A stretch of DNA of 64,000 nucleotides from Virgibacillus indicus (GCF_002266285.1 NZ_NPMS01000008.1:62001-126000); one strand, 5' to 3'; counted from the first letter of the stretch, positions 18,636 through 27,999 are shown. The notes: a model not told the origin generated them from the letters alone. Program-made: numbers and translations.

Positions 18636-18641
18636 TATACT
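18613..18641 (+). promoter_or_regulatory. SigA promoter of the lysine catabolic genes
   Basis: TTGAAA (18613-18618) and TATACT (18636-18641) with the ideal 17-bp spacer. Predicted start of transcription is near 18648, about 45 bases before the aminotransferase start. Confidence 0.65.
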
Positions 18642-18662
18642 GTTAATATAAATATGAAACAG

Positions 18663-18681
18663 CATTTCATTTAATGAAATG
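18663..18681 (+). promoter_or_regulatory. Palindromic operator candidate over the leader and ribosome site
   Basis: CATTTCATTTAATGAAATG is a perfect palindrome with 9-bp arms and one central base. It lies about 15 bases after the predicted transcription start and touches the GGAGGG ribosome site. A repressor bound here would block the operon. The IclR-type regulator at 23246 is the nearest candidate; this link is an inference. Confidence 0.5.
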
Positions 18682-18692
18682 GAGGGATGCAG

Positions 18693-19877
18693 TTGACTTT
18701 TGTATCAGATAAAGTGAAAAACCTGCCACCCTATTTATTTTCGGAGTTCCAGCGAAAGAAAAAGGAACTTGAAAATAAAGGGGTAGATGTTATCGATTTG
18801 GGAATTGGAGCACCAGATCTTCCTACACCTGACTTTATTATAGACGCGATGATGGAAGAAGCTAAAATCTCAGAGAACCACCGATATTCCACCTATAGTG
18901 GCTGTATCGAATTTAAAGAGGCTGTTGCAGACTTTTATAAAAAAAATTATGATGTGGAATTAGATCCGGAGCAGGAAATCCTGACATTAATTGGCTCCAA
19001 GGAAGGGATTGCGAATCTGATTCAGGCAGTAATTAATCCTGGTGATACTGTGCTTGTTCCAGATCCTGGTTATCCGGTCTACCGTAATGGAGTGCACTTG
19101 GCAGGCGGTGTAAGTGTGTCATTGCCGCTGGATAAGGAAAATGGATACGTTCCACTTTATGATAATTTGTCTGAAGCTGAAATAAATAGATCAAAGCTGA
19201 TGTTTTTAAATTATCCCGGCAATCCGACATCTGCAACTGTCGAATTAGATACTTTTTTGGAAGCGATTTCATTCGCTGAAGAAAATAATCTGCTGCTGGC
19301 TAATGATGCAGCATATGATCTGCTGACATTTGATGATTATAAATCACCAAGTGTGCTCCAGGTGCCGAATGCGAAAGACTTTGCAGTAGAATTTGGCTCA
19401 TTATCCAAAAGCTTCAATATGACCGGCTGGCGGATTGGCTATGTTGTCGGAAATAAAGAGGTTATTCGGGCATTGGGTACATTAAAAAGCAATCTGGATA
19501 CAAGTCAGTTTCTCCCTATTCAAAAAGCGGCTGCAGTTGCTCTGAAAAGTGATTTGTCAGCTGTAAAAGCAAATAATAGGATTTATAAAAAACGTATGGA
19601 AAAAATGCACCAGGCATTACTTGAAATTGGTATCGCTGCGGAAAAACCAAAAGGTACGATATTCCTTTGGGCAAAGGTCCCCGATGGGTTCAGTTCCATC
19701 GAATTTGCGAATGAATTGCTTGAGGAAGCAGGGATTATTGTAACCCCGGGGACAGGATTTGGCCCAACTGGCGAAGGGTATTTCCGGATAGCACTTTCTG
19801 TAACGACAGAAAGAATTGATGAGGTTATCAGCCGATTGAAGCAGCTTAAACTTAAGGCTTCAGCAGGTGAAATATAA
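18693..19877 (+). CDS. PLP aminotransferase class I/II, probable 2-aminoadipate aminotransferase
   Basis: Product of 394 residues from TTG 18693. GGAGGG ends six bases before this TTG but abuts the upstream ATG at 18687, so the TTG is preferred. Fold-type I marks: DLGIGAPDLPTP, NYPGNPT, and the PLP lysine in SLSKSFNMTGWRIGY (Lys239). The sequence is like LL-diaminopimelate or aromatic aminotransferases. The neighbours are an aldehyde dehydrogenase 23 bp downstream and then lysine 6-dehydrogenase. Conversion of 2-aminoadipate to 2-oxoadipate is therefore the best contextual guess. Catalytic class is sure; substrate is inferred. Confidence 0.85.
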   Translation: MTFVSDKVKNLPPYLFSEFQRKKKELENKGVDVIDLGIGAPDLPTPDFIIDAMMEEAKISENHRYSTYSGCIEFKEAVADFYKKNYDVELDPEQEILTLIGSKEGIANLIQAVINPGDTVLVPDPGYPVYRNGVHLAGGVSVSLPLDKENGYVPLYDNLSEAEINRSKLMFLNYPGNPTSATVELDTFLEAISFAEENNLLLANDAAYDLLTFDDYKSPSVLQVPNAKDFAVEFGSLSKSFNMTGWRIGYVVGNKEVIRALGTLKSNLDTSQFLPIQKAAAVALKSDLSAVKANNRIYKKRMEKMHQALLEIGIAAEKPKGTIFLWAKVPDGFSSIEFANELLEEAGIIVTPGTGFGPTGEGYFRIALSVTTERIDEVISRLKQLKLKASAGEI

Positions 19878-19899
19878 ATTTATTAGGAGGTATTTTTTA

Positions 19900-21396
19900 A
19901 TGACAGCTGTATCACTGCAAACAAAGAAATTATCAAACTTTATAAATGGAGAATGGGTGGAAGTAAATGATTCCACTGCGGTTATAAACCCGGCGACAGG
20001 AGAAGAGGTCGTTCAGGTTCCGTTATCAAAAGCAAAAAACGTTGAGGAAGCTGTTGAAGCAGCTAAAAAGGCTCAAAAGGAATGGGCACTTGTACCAGCA
20101 CCACAGCGTGCAGAGGTATTATACAGGGTCGGCTATCTTATGAAGGAGCGTAAAGAAAGACTTTCCCAGCTTCTGACGATGGAAAATGGCAAAGTAATCG
20201 AAGAAGCGCGTGGTGAAGTACAGGAAGGAATTGATATGGCATTTTATATGGCTGGAGAGGGAAGACGTCTATTTGGCCAGACTACTCCTGCCGAGTTAAA
20301 AGATAAATTTGCAATGAGTCAGCGGACTCCAGTTGGTGTTGTTGGGATTATTACACCATGGAATTTTCCAATTGCAATTGCCACATGGAAGTCATTCCCG
20401 GCAATCGTAGCAGGAAATGCAGTGATCTGGAAGCCGGCAACGGAAACGCCAATAATGGCATATGAATTAGCAAAGATATTTGAAGAAGCTGGATTGCCTA
20501 AAGGAGTTATAAACGTCGTATTTGGTGCAGGTTCCGAGGTTGGAGATGCCATGGTTCATCATGACGATATAAGAGTTATTTCCTTTACAGGATCCAATGA
20601 TACTGGGCGAAATATCGCAGGAGAATGCGGTAAACAGCTTAAAAAGGTATCACTGGAAATGGGTGGTAAGAATGCTGTTATCGTAATGGATGATGCTGAT
20701 GTGGACCTGGCAGTGGAAGGTATTCTCTGGAGTGCTTTTGGAACCAGTGGACAGCGTTGTACAGCATGCAGCCGTGTTATCGTTCATGAGGCTGTAAAAG
20801 AAACGCTGGAAGAACGGCTGCTTGCAGCAATGGAAAAATTGACAATTGGAAATGGGCTTGATGAGTCGATCAAAGTTGGTCCGATTATTAATAAAGCCGG
20901 TATGGACAAAATAAAAAGCTATATTGAAATCGGAAAAAATGAAGGTGCCAAATTACTTGCAGGTGGCTATGAATTAGCTGATGACGCTTATGGAAACGGG
21001 AATTATTTTGCGCCAACATTATTTACAGATGCAACTGCTGATATGCGAATTGCTCAGGAAGAGATTTTTGGACCGGTTGTTTCACTGATTCCGGTAAAAA
21101 GCTTTGAAGAAGCGATCGAAGTAAATAATGGTGTTACTTATGGGCTATCCAGTTCAATCTTTACAAATGATGTAAATCGCGTGTTCAAGGCACAGCGCGA
21201 TCTGGATACAGGAATAGTCTATGTAAATGCAGGAACAACAGGTGCAGAAATCCATCTGCCATTTGGTGGAACCAAGGGTACAGGAAACGGACACAGAGAT
21301 TCAGGTGTTCAGGCATTGGATGTGTTTACAGAGTGGCGGGCAATTTACGTTGATTACAGCGGCAAGCTGCAGCGCGCACAAATTGACGTGGAGTAA
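19900..21396 (+). CDS. NAD(P)-dependent aldehyde dehydrogenase, probable 2-aminoadipate-semialdehyde dehydrogenase
   Basis: Full-length ALDH of 498 residues. Motifs: TPWNFP with Asn155, general base Glu253 in LEMGGKN, catalytic Cys287 in GQRCTAC, and EEIFGPVVS later. The ATG at 19900 follows TTAGGAGG; an in-frame codon at 19867 has no ribosome site. It sits between an aminotransferase and lysine 6-dehydrogenase. It most plausibly oxidises allysine (2-aminoadipate semialdehyde, in equilibrium with piperideine-6-carboxylate) to 2-aminoadipate. A terminator follows. Confidence 0.88.
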   Translation: MTAVSLQTKKLSNFINGEWVEVNDSTAVINPATGEEVVQVPLSKAKNVEEAVEAAKKAQKEWALVPAPQRAEVLYRVGYLMKERKERLSQLLTMENGKVIEEARGEVQEGIDMAFYMAGEGRRLFGQTTPAELKDKFAMSQRTPVGVVGIITPWNFPIAIATWKSFPAIVAGNAVIWKPATETPIMAYELAKIFEEAGLPKGVINVVFGAGSEVGDAMVHHDDIRVISFTGSNDTGRNIAGECGKQLKKVSLEMGGKNAVIVMDDADVDLAVEGILWSAFGTSGQRCTACSRVIVHEAVKETLEERLLAAMEKLTIGNGLDESIKVGPIINKAGMDKIKSYIEIGKNEGAKLLAGGYELADDAYGNGNYFAPTLFTDATADMRIAQEEIFGPVVSLIPVKSFEEAIEVNNGVTYGLSSSIFTNDVNRVFKAQRDLDTGIVYVNAGTTGAEIHLPFGGTKGTGNGHRDSGVQALDVFTEWRAIYVDYSGKLQRAQIDVE

Positions 21397-21421
21397 TTTC
21401 AGGATTAGCTGTATTTTTGCC

Positions 21422-21458
21422 AAAAGGCTGACTCCTTTAAGCTAAGAGTCAGCCTTTT
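21422..21458 (+). terminator. Terminator after the aldehyde dehydrogenase gene
   Basis: AAAAGGCTGACTC pairs perfectly with GAGTCAGCCTTTT (13 bp, 11-base loop). The T tract is only TTTT, so read-through into the lysine dehydrogenase gene is possible. Confidence 0.75.
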
Positions 21459-21517
21459 ATGAGGCACTGTTAATGATTGGATACTGGCAAATTAAATCTT
21501 TACAGGGAGTGAATCGG

Positions 21518-22690
21518 ATGAAAATAGGTGTATTGGGTTCAGGTTTAATGGGCAAAGAAGCAGCACGTGATTTAGCTGCAAGTGATGGTGTTACGGCAGT
21601 TGGCCTTGCAGATATTGATTTGAAGCGGGCACAGGAAGTTTGTGATCAGTTGAATTCTCCGAAGTTGATTGCATATCAGGTCAATGCGAGTGATGAACAG
21701 GAACTGGCAAATTATATGATGCAATTTGATGTAATTATCAATGCACTCTTTTATTCCTTTAATGAAATTGTTGCCAAAACTGCTATTAAAGTTGGAGTAA
21801 ACTCTGTTGATTTAGGTGGACATATTGGGCATATGACAGACAGGGTGCTTGCTATGGGGGAGGATGCAAATAAAGCCGGGGTTACCCTGATACCCGACCT
21901 TGGTGTGGCACCAGGCATGATCAATATTCTTTCAGGACACGGAGCTGGTAAATTAGATAAATTAGATTCAATTAAACTATATGTGGGCGGCATCCCAGTT
22001 AAACCGGAACCCCCAATTGAATATAATCATGTATTTTCAATGGAGGGTGTTTTTGATCATTATACCGATCCTTCCCTTATTATTCGTAATGGAATCAAAC
22101 AGGAAATTCCATCCCTGTCTGAGGTGGAGCGGGTTTACTTTGAAAAGTTTGGGCCATTGGAAGCTTTCCATACATCAGGGGGAACATCAACATTGTCACT
22201 TTCATACCCAAACTTGGAAACACTGGAGTATAAGACAATCCGCTACCCTGGTCATGCGGAAAAGTTCAAATTGCTGGTAGATTTGAATCTTACAAGAATG
22301 GATTATGAGGTTGATGTTAATGGCCGAAAGATTAATCCGCGCGAAGTACTGCTAAAGGTGCTTGATCCAATTGTTGAACTGGGAGAGAAGGATGATGCAG
22401 TTCTGCTGAGGGTAATCGTCTCAGGGGAAAAAGATGGTGCACCTGCAGTGTATGAATATGAAATGACAACATACAAAGACAGAAAAACACAGGTAACCGC
22501 AATGGCCCGTGCTACTGCCAATACAATCTCTGTTGTTGCACAAATGATTGGAAATGCTACCATTAATAAAAAAGGAGTCTATCCTCCGGAGAAAGTCGTG
22601 ACTGGTGACATATATATCAAAGAAATGGCAAAACGCGGAGTCAATATCATTGAGACTGTGCATGCTGAAAAATCTCAGGTAAAAATATAA
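21518..22690 (+). CDS. lysDH: L-lysine 6-dehydrogenase (saccharopine dehydrogenase superfamily)
   Basis: NAD-dependent enzyme of 390 residues removing the epsilon-amino group of lysine to give allysine/piperideine-6-carboxylate. N-terminal Rossmann motif GVLGSGLMG. The blocks [44 protein letters not shown] and [11 protein letters not shown] agree closely with Geobacillus lysine 6-dehydrogenase as I remember it. The ATG at 21518 follows AGGGAG with suitable spacing; the ORF extension to 21473 lacks one. With the two genes before it, this makes a short lysine-to-2-oxoadipate route. Confidence 0.9.
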   Translation: MKIGVLGSGLMGKEAARDLAASDGVTAVGLADIDLKRAQEVCDQLNSPKLIAYQVNASDEQELANYMMQFDVIINALFYSFNEIVAKTAIKVGVNSVDLGGHIGHMTDRVLAMGEDANKAGVTLIPDLGVAPGMINILSGHGAGKLDKLDSIKLYVGGIPVKPEPPIEYNHVFSMEGVFDHYTDPSLIIRNGIKQEIPSLSEVERVYFEKFGPLEAFHTSGGTSTLSLSYPNLETLEYKTIRYPGHAEKFKLLVDLNLTRMDYEVDVNGRKINPREVLLKVLDPIVELGEKDDAVLLRVIVSGEKDGAPAVYEYEMTTYKDRKTQVTAMARATANTISVVAQMIGNATINKKGVYPPEKVVTGDIYIKEMAKRGVNIIETVHAEKSQVKI

Positions 22691-22698
22691 GGCAGGTT

Positions 22699-22727
22699 CC
22701 CTCTGTGAACGCAGAGGGTTACTTTAT
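22699..22727 (+). terminator. Terminator of the lysine dehydrogenase gene
   Basis: CCCTCTG / CAGAGGG stem with a 6-base loop, then TTACTTTATTTT. Confidence 0.75.
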
Positions 22728-22778
22728 TTTATAACAAGGCACTTTTCGTGAATTTTGGGACTGCACTTCGTTCGCCCC

Positions 22779-22813
22779 ATCAACTATGTCGCTTTGTAAT
22801 CGACATAGTTGAT
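22779..22813. repeat. 13-bp inverted repeat, end module of the composite repeat (copy C)
   Basis: ATCAACTATGTCG (22779-22791) and CGACATAGTTGAT (22801-22813) are perfect inverted arms. The continuation GTTGATGTAAATTGCGAACT is the left module also found at 12009 and 38272. The block lies within the 555-bp non-coding gap after lysDH. Confidence 0.6.
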
Positions 22814-22912
22814 GTAAATTGCGAACTAAAATCAGCGATGATAATTCCATCGGCCGCTCAGAAAATATAAGCCCACTTCCATCATCCTATCAGCCATCCA
22901 CCGAAATATCCT

Positions 22913-23143
22913 CTATGTGACCGGCGGCTACTTGTTTTTGGCTGTTTGGGCTTAGAGAGGCGCGCTATGTGACCGGCGGCTACTTGTTTTTGGCTGTTTG
23001 GGCTTAGAGAGGCGCGCTATGTGACCGGCGGCTACTTGTTTCTGGCTAATTGGGCTTAGAGAGGCACGCTATGTGACCGGTAGCTACTTGTATCCGGCTA
23101 TTTGGGCTTAGAGAAAGCGCTCTATGTGACCCGCAGCTATTAG
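22913..23143. repeat. Tandem repeat, 52-bp unit, about 4.4 copies
   Basis: Units start at 22913, 22965, 23017, 23069 and (partial) 23122, each beginning CTATGTGACCGGCGGCTACT and containing TTTGGGCTTAGAGA. Copies 1 and 2 are identical; later ones diverge gradually. No spacers, so not CRISPR. No ORF runs through it. Confidence 0.88.
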
Positions 23144-23245
23144 AAACGACAATTTTCGATGGAACGAATACACGCAGTACGAACCATTTTAGAAAATAGC
23201 CTATAACATAAATAATCATTCATCCAAACAGCAAGGAGAGCAAAA

Positions 23246-24004
23246 ATGAATCAAAGCGTAATAAAAGCATTGAAATTACTGGATTTATTTACAGAAGATA
23301 CACAGGAGCTTACCTTGAAGGAAATTTCGAACCGGGCAAATATACCAAAACCAACAGCCTATCGTCTATTATCTTCACTGGAAGCAAGTAATTTTTTATA
23401 TAAAACGAAGGAAACGGAGCATGACAGCCGCTACCGTTTAGGTCTAAAATTACTTGAACTTGGAAAACTTGTGTCCGATAATCTGGAAATTAGAGGGGTA
23501 GCCCTGCCTTTTATGCAGCAGCTGTCGCAGGATATTAATGAAGTCGTTCACCTGGTCATTGTAAATCACAATCAGGCAACATATATCGAAAAAGTGGAAA
23601 GCTCTCGTGCTCTCAGGTTATATACGAGAATAGGGAAAAATTCTCCATTATATATTGGTTCCGGACCAAAGATGCTTCTGGCTTATTTAACAGAAATGAG
23701 ACAGGCTGAAATATTGGATGAATCTGAATTAACCTCACTTAATACAGATAAAGTTATTGACAGAAAAGAACTAATGCGGGAGCTGGACCGGATCAGAAGG
23801 GATGGCTATGCATATAGCATTGGTGAACAGGATGCTGACACAACAGGTATTTCCTATCCAATTTATGATATTCATGGGCAAGTAATTGCTGCATTGACAG
23901 TAAGTGGCTTTTCCAAACATTTTGAGGGGGATAATCTGCAGCTTATTAAGGGAAAAACAAAACAAACAGCGAAATTAATTTCCGAGCAGTTAGGTTATAG
24001 GTGA
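23246..24004 (+). CDS. IclR-family transcriptional regulator
   Basis: Protein of 252 residues: N-terminal winged helix (about 5-62, with LKEISNRANIPKPTAYRLLSSLE as recognition region) and C-terminal effector domain (80-250, including YIGSGPKMLLAYL and GISYPIYDIHGQVIAALTVSG). Such proteins sense small carboxylates or aromatic acids and control nearby catabolic genes. It stands 555 bp downstream of the lysine catabolic genes on the same strand, separated by repeats. Control of that cluster or of the kyn operon is plausible but unproven. Ribosome site AAGGAGAG. Confidence 0.9.
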   Translation: MNQSVIKALKLLDLFTEDTQELTLKEISNRANIPKPTAYRLLSSLEASNFLYKTKETEHDSRYRLGLKLLELGKLVSDNLEIRGVALPFMQQLSQDINEVVHLVIVNHNQATYIEKVESSRALRLYTRIGKNSPLYIGSGPKMLLAYLTEMRQAEILDESELTSLNTDKVIDRKELMRELDRIRRDGYAYSIGEQDADTTGISYPIYDIHGQVIAALTVSGFSKHFEGDNLQLIKGKTKQTAKLISEQLGYR

Positions 24005-24049
24005 ATGAATTGAAATTAATGCTGTTACTGTTAGTGGGGCCCGGTGCAC

Positions 24050-24225
24050 AAAAAGTTGAAAGAAAAGTGAATGAAGTTGAGAGGCAGTTGCCTGGAGTTG
24101 AGAGAAGAATGAGTGAAGTTGAGAGATAACCTGAATATAACTATTTATCTCTCAACTAATCAATGCTGTCTCTCAAGTTTCCTCTTTTATCTCTCAACTT
24201 CCGGCTGTCTCTCTCAACTTTTGAA
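24050..24225. repeat. AGTTGAGAG / CTCTCAACT mirrored repeat block
   Basis: The left half has four direct copies of an AGTTGAGAG-like word (about 24053, 24078, 24099, 24116). The right half has four inverted copies CTCTCAACT (about 24150, 24172, 24192, 24213). The whole can fold into one long imperfect hairpin between the IclR gene and mreBH. It fills almost the entire 302-bp gap. Confidence 0.75.
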
Positions 24226-24258
24226 ACTGCCTATATATTAATTCATCAGCCAGTTAAA

Positions 24259-24294
24259 AAATGCTCACACATTCCCTCAGATGTGTGAGCATTT
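24259..24294 (-). terminator. Terminator of mreBH
   Basis: Perfect 14-bp stem AAATGCTCACACAT / ATGTGTGAGCATTT with an 8-base loop. On the minus strand it is followed by TTTTTT. Confidence 0.92.
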
Positions 24295-24306
24295 CATCGT
24301 GAAACC

Positions 24307-25314
24307 TTATTTTGCAGCTTTTTGCAGTTTGTTTATCATTTTAAGTGCCCGGCCTGTTCCGATTGCTACTGATTCAAGTGGGCTCGGAGCAAGATGAACT
24401 GGAACGATTATTTCATTGGACAGCCATTCCTGCATGCCATTCAATAGTGATCCGCCACCGGTTAAGACAATACCATGATCAACGATGTCCCCACTTAGTT
24501 CGGGAGGACAATTTTCCAGTGTAGAACGAATTGCTTCCAATATCTGCTCAAGAGACTCTTTTAATGCATTGTAAATCTCTGTGGAAGTGATGGTAATCGT
24601 TTTTGGCAAACCTGTTACCATATCGCGTCCGCGTATTTCCATTGTTTCCTCTTTATGGTTTGGATGTGCATAGCCGATTTCCATTTTAATATTTTCAGCG
24701 GTACGTTCGCCTATTAAAATATTATAACTTTTACGAATGTGATGAATGATCTCCTCATCCATTTTATCTCCGCCAATACGAACGGAATTGCATGATACCA
24801 CGCCGCCAAAGGATATAATTCCTACTTCGGAAGTACCACCGCCAATATCCACGATTACGTTAGCTACAGGCTCATCAACCGGGAGATCTGCACCGATTGC
24901 AGCTGCAACAGGTTCTTCAATCAGATGAACCTGCTTTGCTCCATAACTTGTAACGGCATTATGAATAGCACGTCGCTCTACACTGGTGCTGCCAGATGGT
25001 GTACAAACAACAACAGATGGTTTTCTCATGGAGAGCCCAATTTTCTTGCTGACTTTCTTCAGCATTTCTTTGAGCATTTGTGCGGTTACATCGTAATCAG
25101 CGATAACACCATCTCTTAATGGGCGAATTGGCACGATATTTTGCGGAGTCTTCCCTACCATTTCTTTTGCTTCTGCTCCAACCGCAACTACTTGCTTCGT
25201 ATTCACATCAATTGCCACGACAGATGGTTCATTTAATACAACGCCTTTTGATTTTGAGTAGATAAGAATATTTGCAGTACCTAAGTCGATACCGATTTCT
25301 GCATTTGATAACAT
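24307..25314 (-). CDS. mreBH: Rod-shape actin homologue MreBH
   Basis: Product of 335 residues from ATG 25314, exactly the B. subtilis MreBH length. That ATG has TTGGAGG with proper spacing, whereas the longer ORF start at 25338 has none. Actin-fold nucleotide motifs: [13 protein letters not shown] (phosphate 1), [19 protein letters not shown] (phosphate 2) and ILTGGG-like [11 protein letters not shown] (adenosine). MreBH forms membrane-associated filaments directing lateral wall synthesis and, in B. subtilis, the lytic enzyme LytE under SigI stress control. A monocistronic gene with its own terminator. MreB or Mbl paralogues are less likely from the N-terminus. Confidence 0.88.
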   Translation of the reverse strand: MLSNAEIGIDLGTANILIYSKSKGVVLNEPSVVAIDVNTKQVVAVGAEAKEMVGKTPQNIVPIRPLRDGVIADYDVTAQMLKEMLKKVSKKIGLSMRKPSVVVCTPSGSTSVERRAIHNAVTSYGAKQVHLIEEPVAAAIGADLPVDEPVANVIVDIGGGTSEVGIISFGGVVSCNSVRIGGDKMDEEIIHHIRKSYNILIGERTAENIKMEIGYAHPNHKEETMEIRGRDMVTGLPKTITITSTEIYNALKESLEQILEAIRSTLENCPPELSGDIVDHGIVLTGGGSLLNGMQEWLSNEIIVPVHLAPSPLESVAIGTGRALKMINKLQKAAK

Positions 25315-25805
25315 AATAAAATCCTCCAATGATGACAATTTCTATATAAAGGTGCTCAAAATATTTCTCTACTATTATATGAACATACAATATTATAGAA
25401 TTTCCATTATATATGATAGTTTCTGGGGGTAGATATATAACCTGCATATTTTGATATATGAGAGTAATAATTAATTGTGGTTACAGTTAAAATTAAACCA
25501 TTAAACCGGGGAAAATCAAGTAACAATCTCATTACAAAAACCCGGACTTTGTAATATATTCCTGCTATTTTTGATAGTGTCAACTATGACTTTATTGTAA
25601 TTTCTGCCAATAGATTTAACATTTTCCTATTTGCCTGATAATCGATTTATGGACACCTCTTTAATAAATAAGGTTTTTCCGGTGTTTTTCACTTTAGCTG
25701 CAAGTGCAGTTATCCGGATTGGCAACCCTTGCCAGAATTATTACAAAAAACTCATGCTATGATAATTTTGCAAGACAAAAACAAACCAAGGAGAGGTGCA
25801 ACAAG
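25315..25805. other. Divergent promoter region, mreBH / CAP-domain gene (491 bp)
   Basis: AT-rich, no gene. It holds an 8-bp inverted repeat ATTACAAA (25531-25538) and TTTGTAAT (25548-25555) separated by AACCCGGAC, roughly in the middle. This is a candidate operator or transcription-terminating hairpin. I see no confident SigI or WalR site. Confidence 0.4.
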
Positions 25806-26672
25806 ATGTTAAAAAAAATTGGTATAGTTACCGCTTTGTCAACTGCATTATTATTTGGAGGAACTGCAACAACTGCAGATGCATCAGCTAATGCTGATAA
25901 TTCTAATGTTCAATATAAAGTCTATTATTCTGTTAATGGAGAGTGGGGAAACTTTTCTCAGGATAATTTAAATAATGCATTAAATAAAATATTGAAAGAT
26001 TACCAGATTGATTGGAACAAGTTCAATTGGGAAAATCAAGCAGAACAAAAAGAACAGCCTGCTGCGGAAAAAGTAAAACAGCCTTCTAAACAAGAACAGG
26101 CTGAGCAAAAAACAGAAGCACCTGCTGAGAAGCAGCCAGCACAAAAAGAAGAACCTGCTAAGGAACAGCCAGTACAGAAAGAAGAAGCACCAGCTAAGCA
26201 GCAAACAGAAAAACAACCAGCTAAGCAAGAGGCTCCAGTACAGCAGCCTGCTAAGGAACAAACTCAAAGTGAAAATCAGGCTCAAAATAGTCAATTAAGC
26301 CAGTTCGAACAAGAAGTAGTAGAATTGACAAACCAAGAAAGAGCAAAACATGGCCTGTCAGAACTAAAAGTTGATACGAATTTGAGCAAAGTAGCTCGCG
26401 AAAAATCATCTGACATGGCAGCAAATAATTATTTCGCACACAACAGCCCGACATATGGTTCACCATTTGACATGATGAAGCAATTTGGTGTTTCATATAA
26501 AACAGCTGGTGAAAACATTGCAAAAGGTCAACGTACTCCAGCAGAAGTTGTAAATGCATGGATGAACAGTGAAGGGCACCGTGCAAATATTCTTAACGGT
26601 GACTTTACTCATATCGGAGTAGGATATGTTGAACAAGGAAACCACTGGACACAACAATTTATTGGAAAATAA
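25806..26672 (+). CDS. Secreted CAP-domain protein (YkwD-like)
   Basis: Product of 288 residues from ATG 25806 (GGAGAGGTG ribosome site; the ORF extends upstream without one). Signal peptide 1-28 (KKIGIVTALSTALLFGG, cleavage near ADA-SA). Residues about 29-75 are unassigned. A linker of about 90 residues rich in Gln, Glu, Lys, Pro and Ala follows. The C-terminal SCP/PR-1 CAP domain (about 165-288) has the LTNQERAKHGLSEL start, the FAHNSPTYGSPFDMM metal-site His, and GENIAKG / SEGHRANIL. Likely cell-wall associated; function of bacterial CAP proteins is poorly defined. Confidence 0.9.
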   Translation: MLKKIGIVTALSTALLFGGTATTADASANADNSNVQYKVYYSVNGEWGNFSQDNLNNALNKILKDYQIDWNKFNWENQAEQKEQPAAEKVKQPSKQEQAEQKTEAPAEKQPAQKEEPAKEQPVQKEEAPAKQQTEKQPAKQEAPVQQPAKEQTQSENQAQNSQLSQFEQEVVELTNQERAKHGLSELKVDTNLSKVAREKSSDMAANNYFAHNSPTYGSPFDMMKQFGVSYKTAGENIAKGQRTPAEVVNAWMNSEGHRANILNGDFTHIGVGYVEQGNHWTQQFIGK

Positions 26673-26691
26673 GAGGAATTAATTTGTTATA

Positions 26692-26722
26692 GGGATCAGC
26701 TACCTTAGCTGGTCCCTTTTTT
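26692..26722 (+). terminator. Terminator of the CAP-domain gene
   Basis: GGGATCAGCT / AGCTGGTCCC stem followed by TTTTTT. Confidence 0.9.
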
Positions 26723-26769
26723 CTATGAGTAAAGTATAAAATTTGACAGTTAAAACCTCTTAGACATAA

Positions 26770-26978
26770 ACAGCCACGTCCAGCTCCAGCGCCCAGCGAC
26801 TAGCGAGACTTCCCTCACCTTCGTACGATAAGTCAACATCGTCTCCGGTGTTAAGGGAGGGCCGACTAAAACCGGCTAAAGCCAACGTCGACATACCCCT
26901 ATTCAGGGGCATGTTTCCATTATCTCCTACGGCTCAGTCCAGTCCGTACGTCGCTAAACAGGCGCTTGCGCTTTTGTT
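26770..26978. repeat. Bacillaceae-type intergenic repeat (CCAGCTCCAGCGCC ... GGCGCTTGCGCTTTT)
   Basis: GC-rich block beginning ACGTCCAGCTCCAGCGCC and ending AGGCGCTTGCGCTTTTGTT, interrupted by GATAAGTCAACATCGTC. The ends match an intergenic repeat type I recall from many Bacillus-like genomes. It occupies most of the 373-bp gap before plsC and accidentally keeps the plsC frame open upstream. Only one copy in this window. Confidence 0.6.
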
Positions 26979-27045
26979 ATTCACAGAGAAAAATTCACCC
27001 AATCATTGTATAATAATTATGTTGATAAAAAAGGGGGAAGTCAGC

Positions 27046-27783
27046 ATGATTCGCACAATTGGAATCTACATATATGCAGGCCTTGTGGTAATTGGAACAT
27101 TGCTTCACTTGCCAAAGGCAAAAAAACTATCAAAACAGAAAAGTTCTGCAGAAATAAATGAGAAACTTTTCGAGCAGCCAAAAATGGTTTCCAGAAAAGT
27201 GATGGAACGGACGGGGAGTACGGTATATGTCAAAGGTCAGGAGAAACTGCCAGATGGAGCGGTCTTATTTGTTGCAAATCATCAGGGGCTTTTTGATATC
27301 TTGGCATTGATTGGTTATTTGGGAAAACCGGTTGGGTTTATTGCGAAAAAAGAAATAGAAAAGCTTCCAATTATCAGCTCCTGGATGGAAATGATTCATT
27401 GTGTATTTATTGATCGGAAAGACAGGCGGCAGTCAGTGCGTGCAATAAATCGGGGAATTGATTATTTGAAACAGGGGCACTCAATTGTCATTTTTCCTGA
27501 AGGGACAAGGAGCAGGGGAAGTAATTTAAATGATTTTAAACCCGGAAGCTTCCGGCTGGCTATAAAAGCTAATGTACCGATAGTGCCTGTTGCAATTGAC
27601 GGCACCTATCAAATGCTCGAGGAGGATGAGGGGCGGGTGAAGGCTTCAACTGTTTCATTGAGGATTGAGGATCCTATTTATCCGGAAGATTATCAGAATA
27701 AAAAAAGTGGGGAAATTGCTGCACAGGCTCAGGATATTATTCAAAAAAGTCTGCAGGGCAAAACAAGCGAACAGACAGCTTAA
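27046..27783 (+). CDS. plsC: 1-acyl-sn-glycerol-3-phosphate acyltransferase
   Basis: Membrane-bound acyltransferase of 245 residues making phosphatidic acid. Catalytic H(X4)D motif is NHQGLFD (His79, Asp84); the substrate motif FPEGTRSRG and the later VPVVPVAIDGTY-type strand VPIVPVAIDGTY are present. One N-terminal membrane helix (5-23). The ATG at 27046 follows AAGGGGGAAG; the open frame further upstream is the repeat element and is not coding. A TATAAT (27009-27014) just upstream may be its -10. Confidence 0.93.
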   Translation: MIRTIGIYIYAGLVVIGTLLHLPKAKKLSKQKSSAEINEKLFEQPKMVSRKVMERTGSTVYVKGQEKLPDGAVLFVANHQGLFDILALIGYLGKPVGFIAKKEIEKLPIISSWMEMIHCVFIDRKDRRQSVRAINRGIDYLKQGHSIVIFPEGTRSRGSNLNDFKPGSFRLAIKANVPIVPVAIDGTYQMLEEDEGRVKASTVSLRIEDPIYPEDYQNKKSGEIAAQAQDIIQKSLQGKTSEQTA

Positions 27784-27813
27784 CCAGAGGATATACCATT
27801 AAAGAAATAATTT

Positions 27814-27859
27814 GCAGAAAGAGGAGCAGGTACGACTAACAGCTTCTTTTTCTGCATAT
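27814..27859 (+). terminator. Terminator of plsC
   Basis: Imperfect 14-bp stem GCAGAAAGAGGAGC / GCTTCTTTTTCTGC with wobble pairs and a 14-base loop. The T-rich stretch lies inside the second arm. Confidence 0.5.
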
Positions 27860-27999
27860 TGATTGCGGCATCTGTTCTTATCATTTATTGTTTAAGCAAG
27901 ATGGAGTATCAGGGCTTTAAAAGGGTAATAGTAACTATTACTGTAATAAAGACAAAATATAGGGTGCAACATACACATACTAGTAGTGGGGTGATAGCT

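Noticed and set aside
22913..23143. CRISPR array
   Set aside because: The 52-bp units abut directly with no unique spacers, and no cas genes are near.
26848..27045. N-terminal extension of PlsC
   Set aside because: The frame is open only because it crosses the GC-rich intergenic repeat. The ribosome site and the family start are at 27046.
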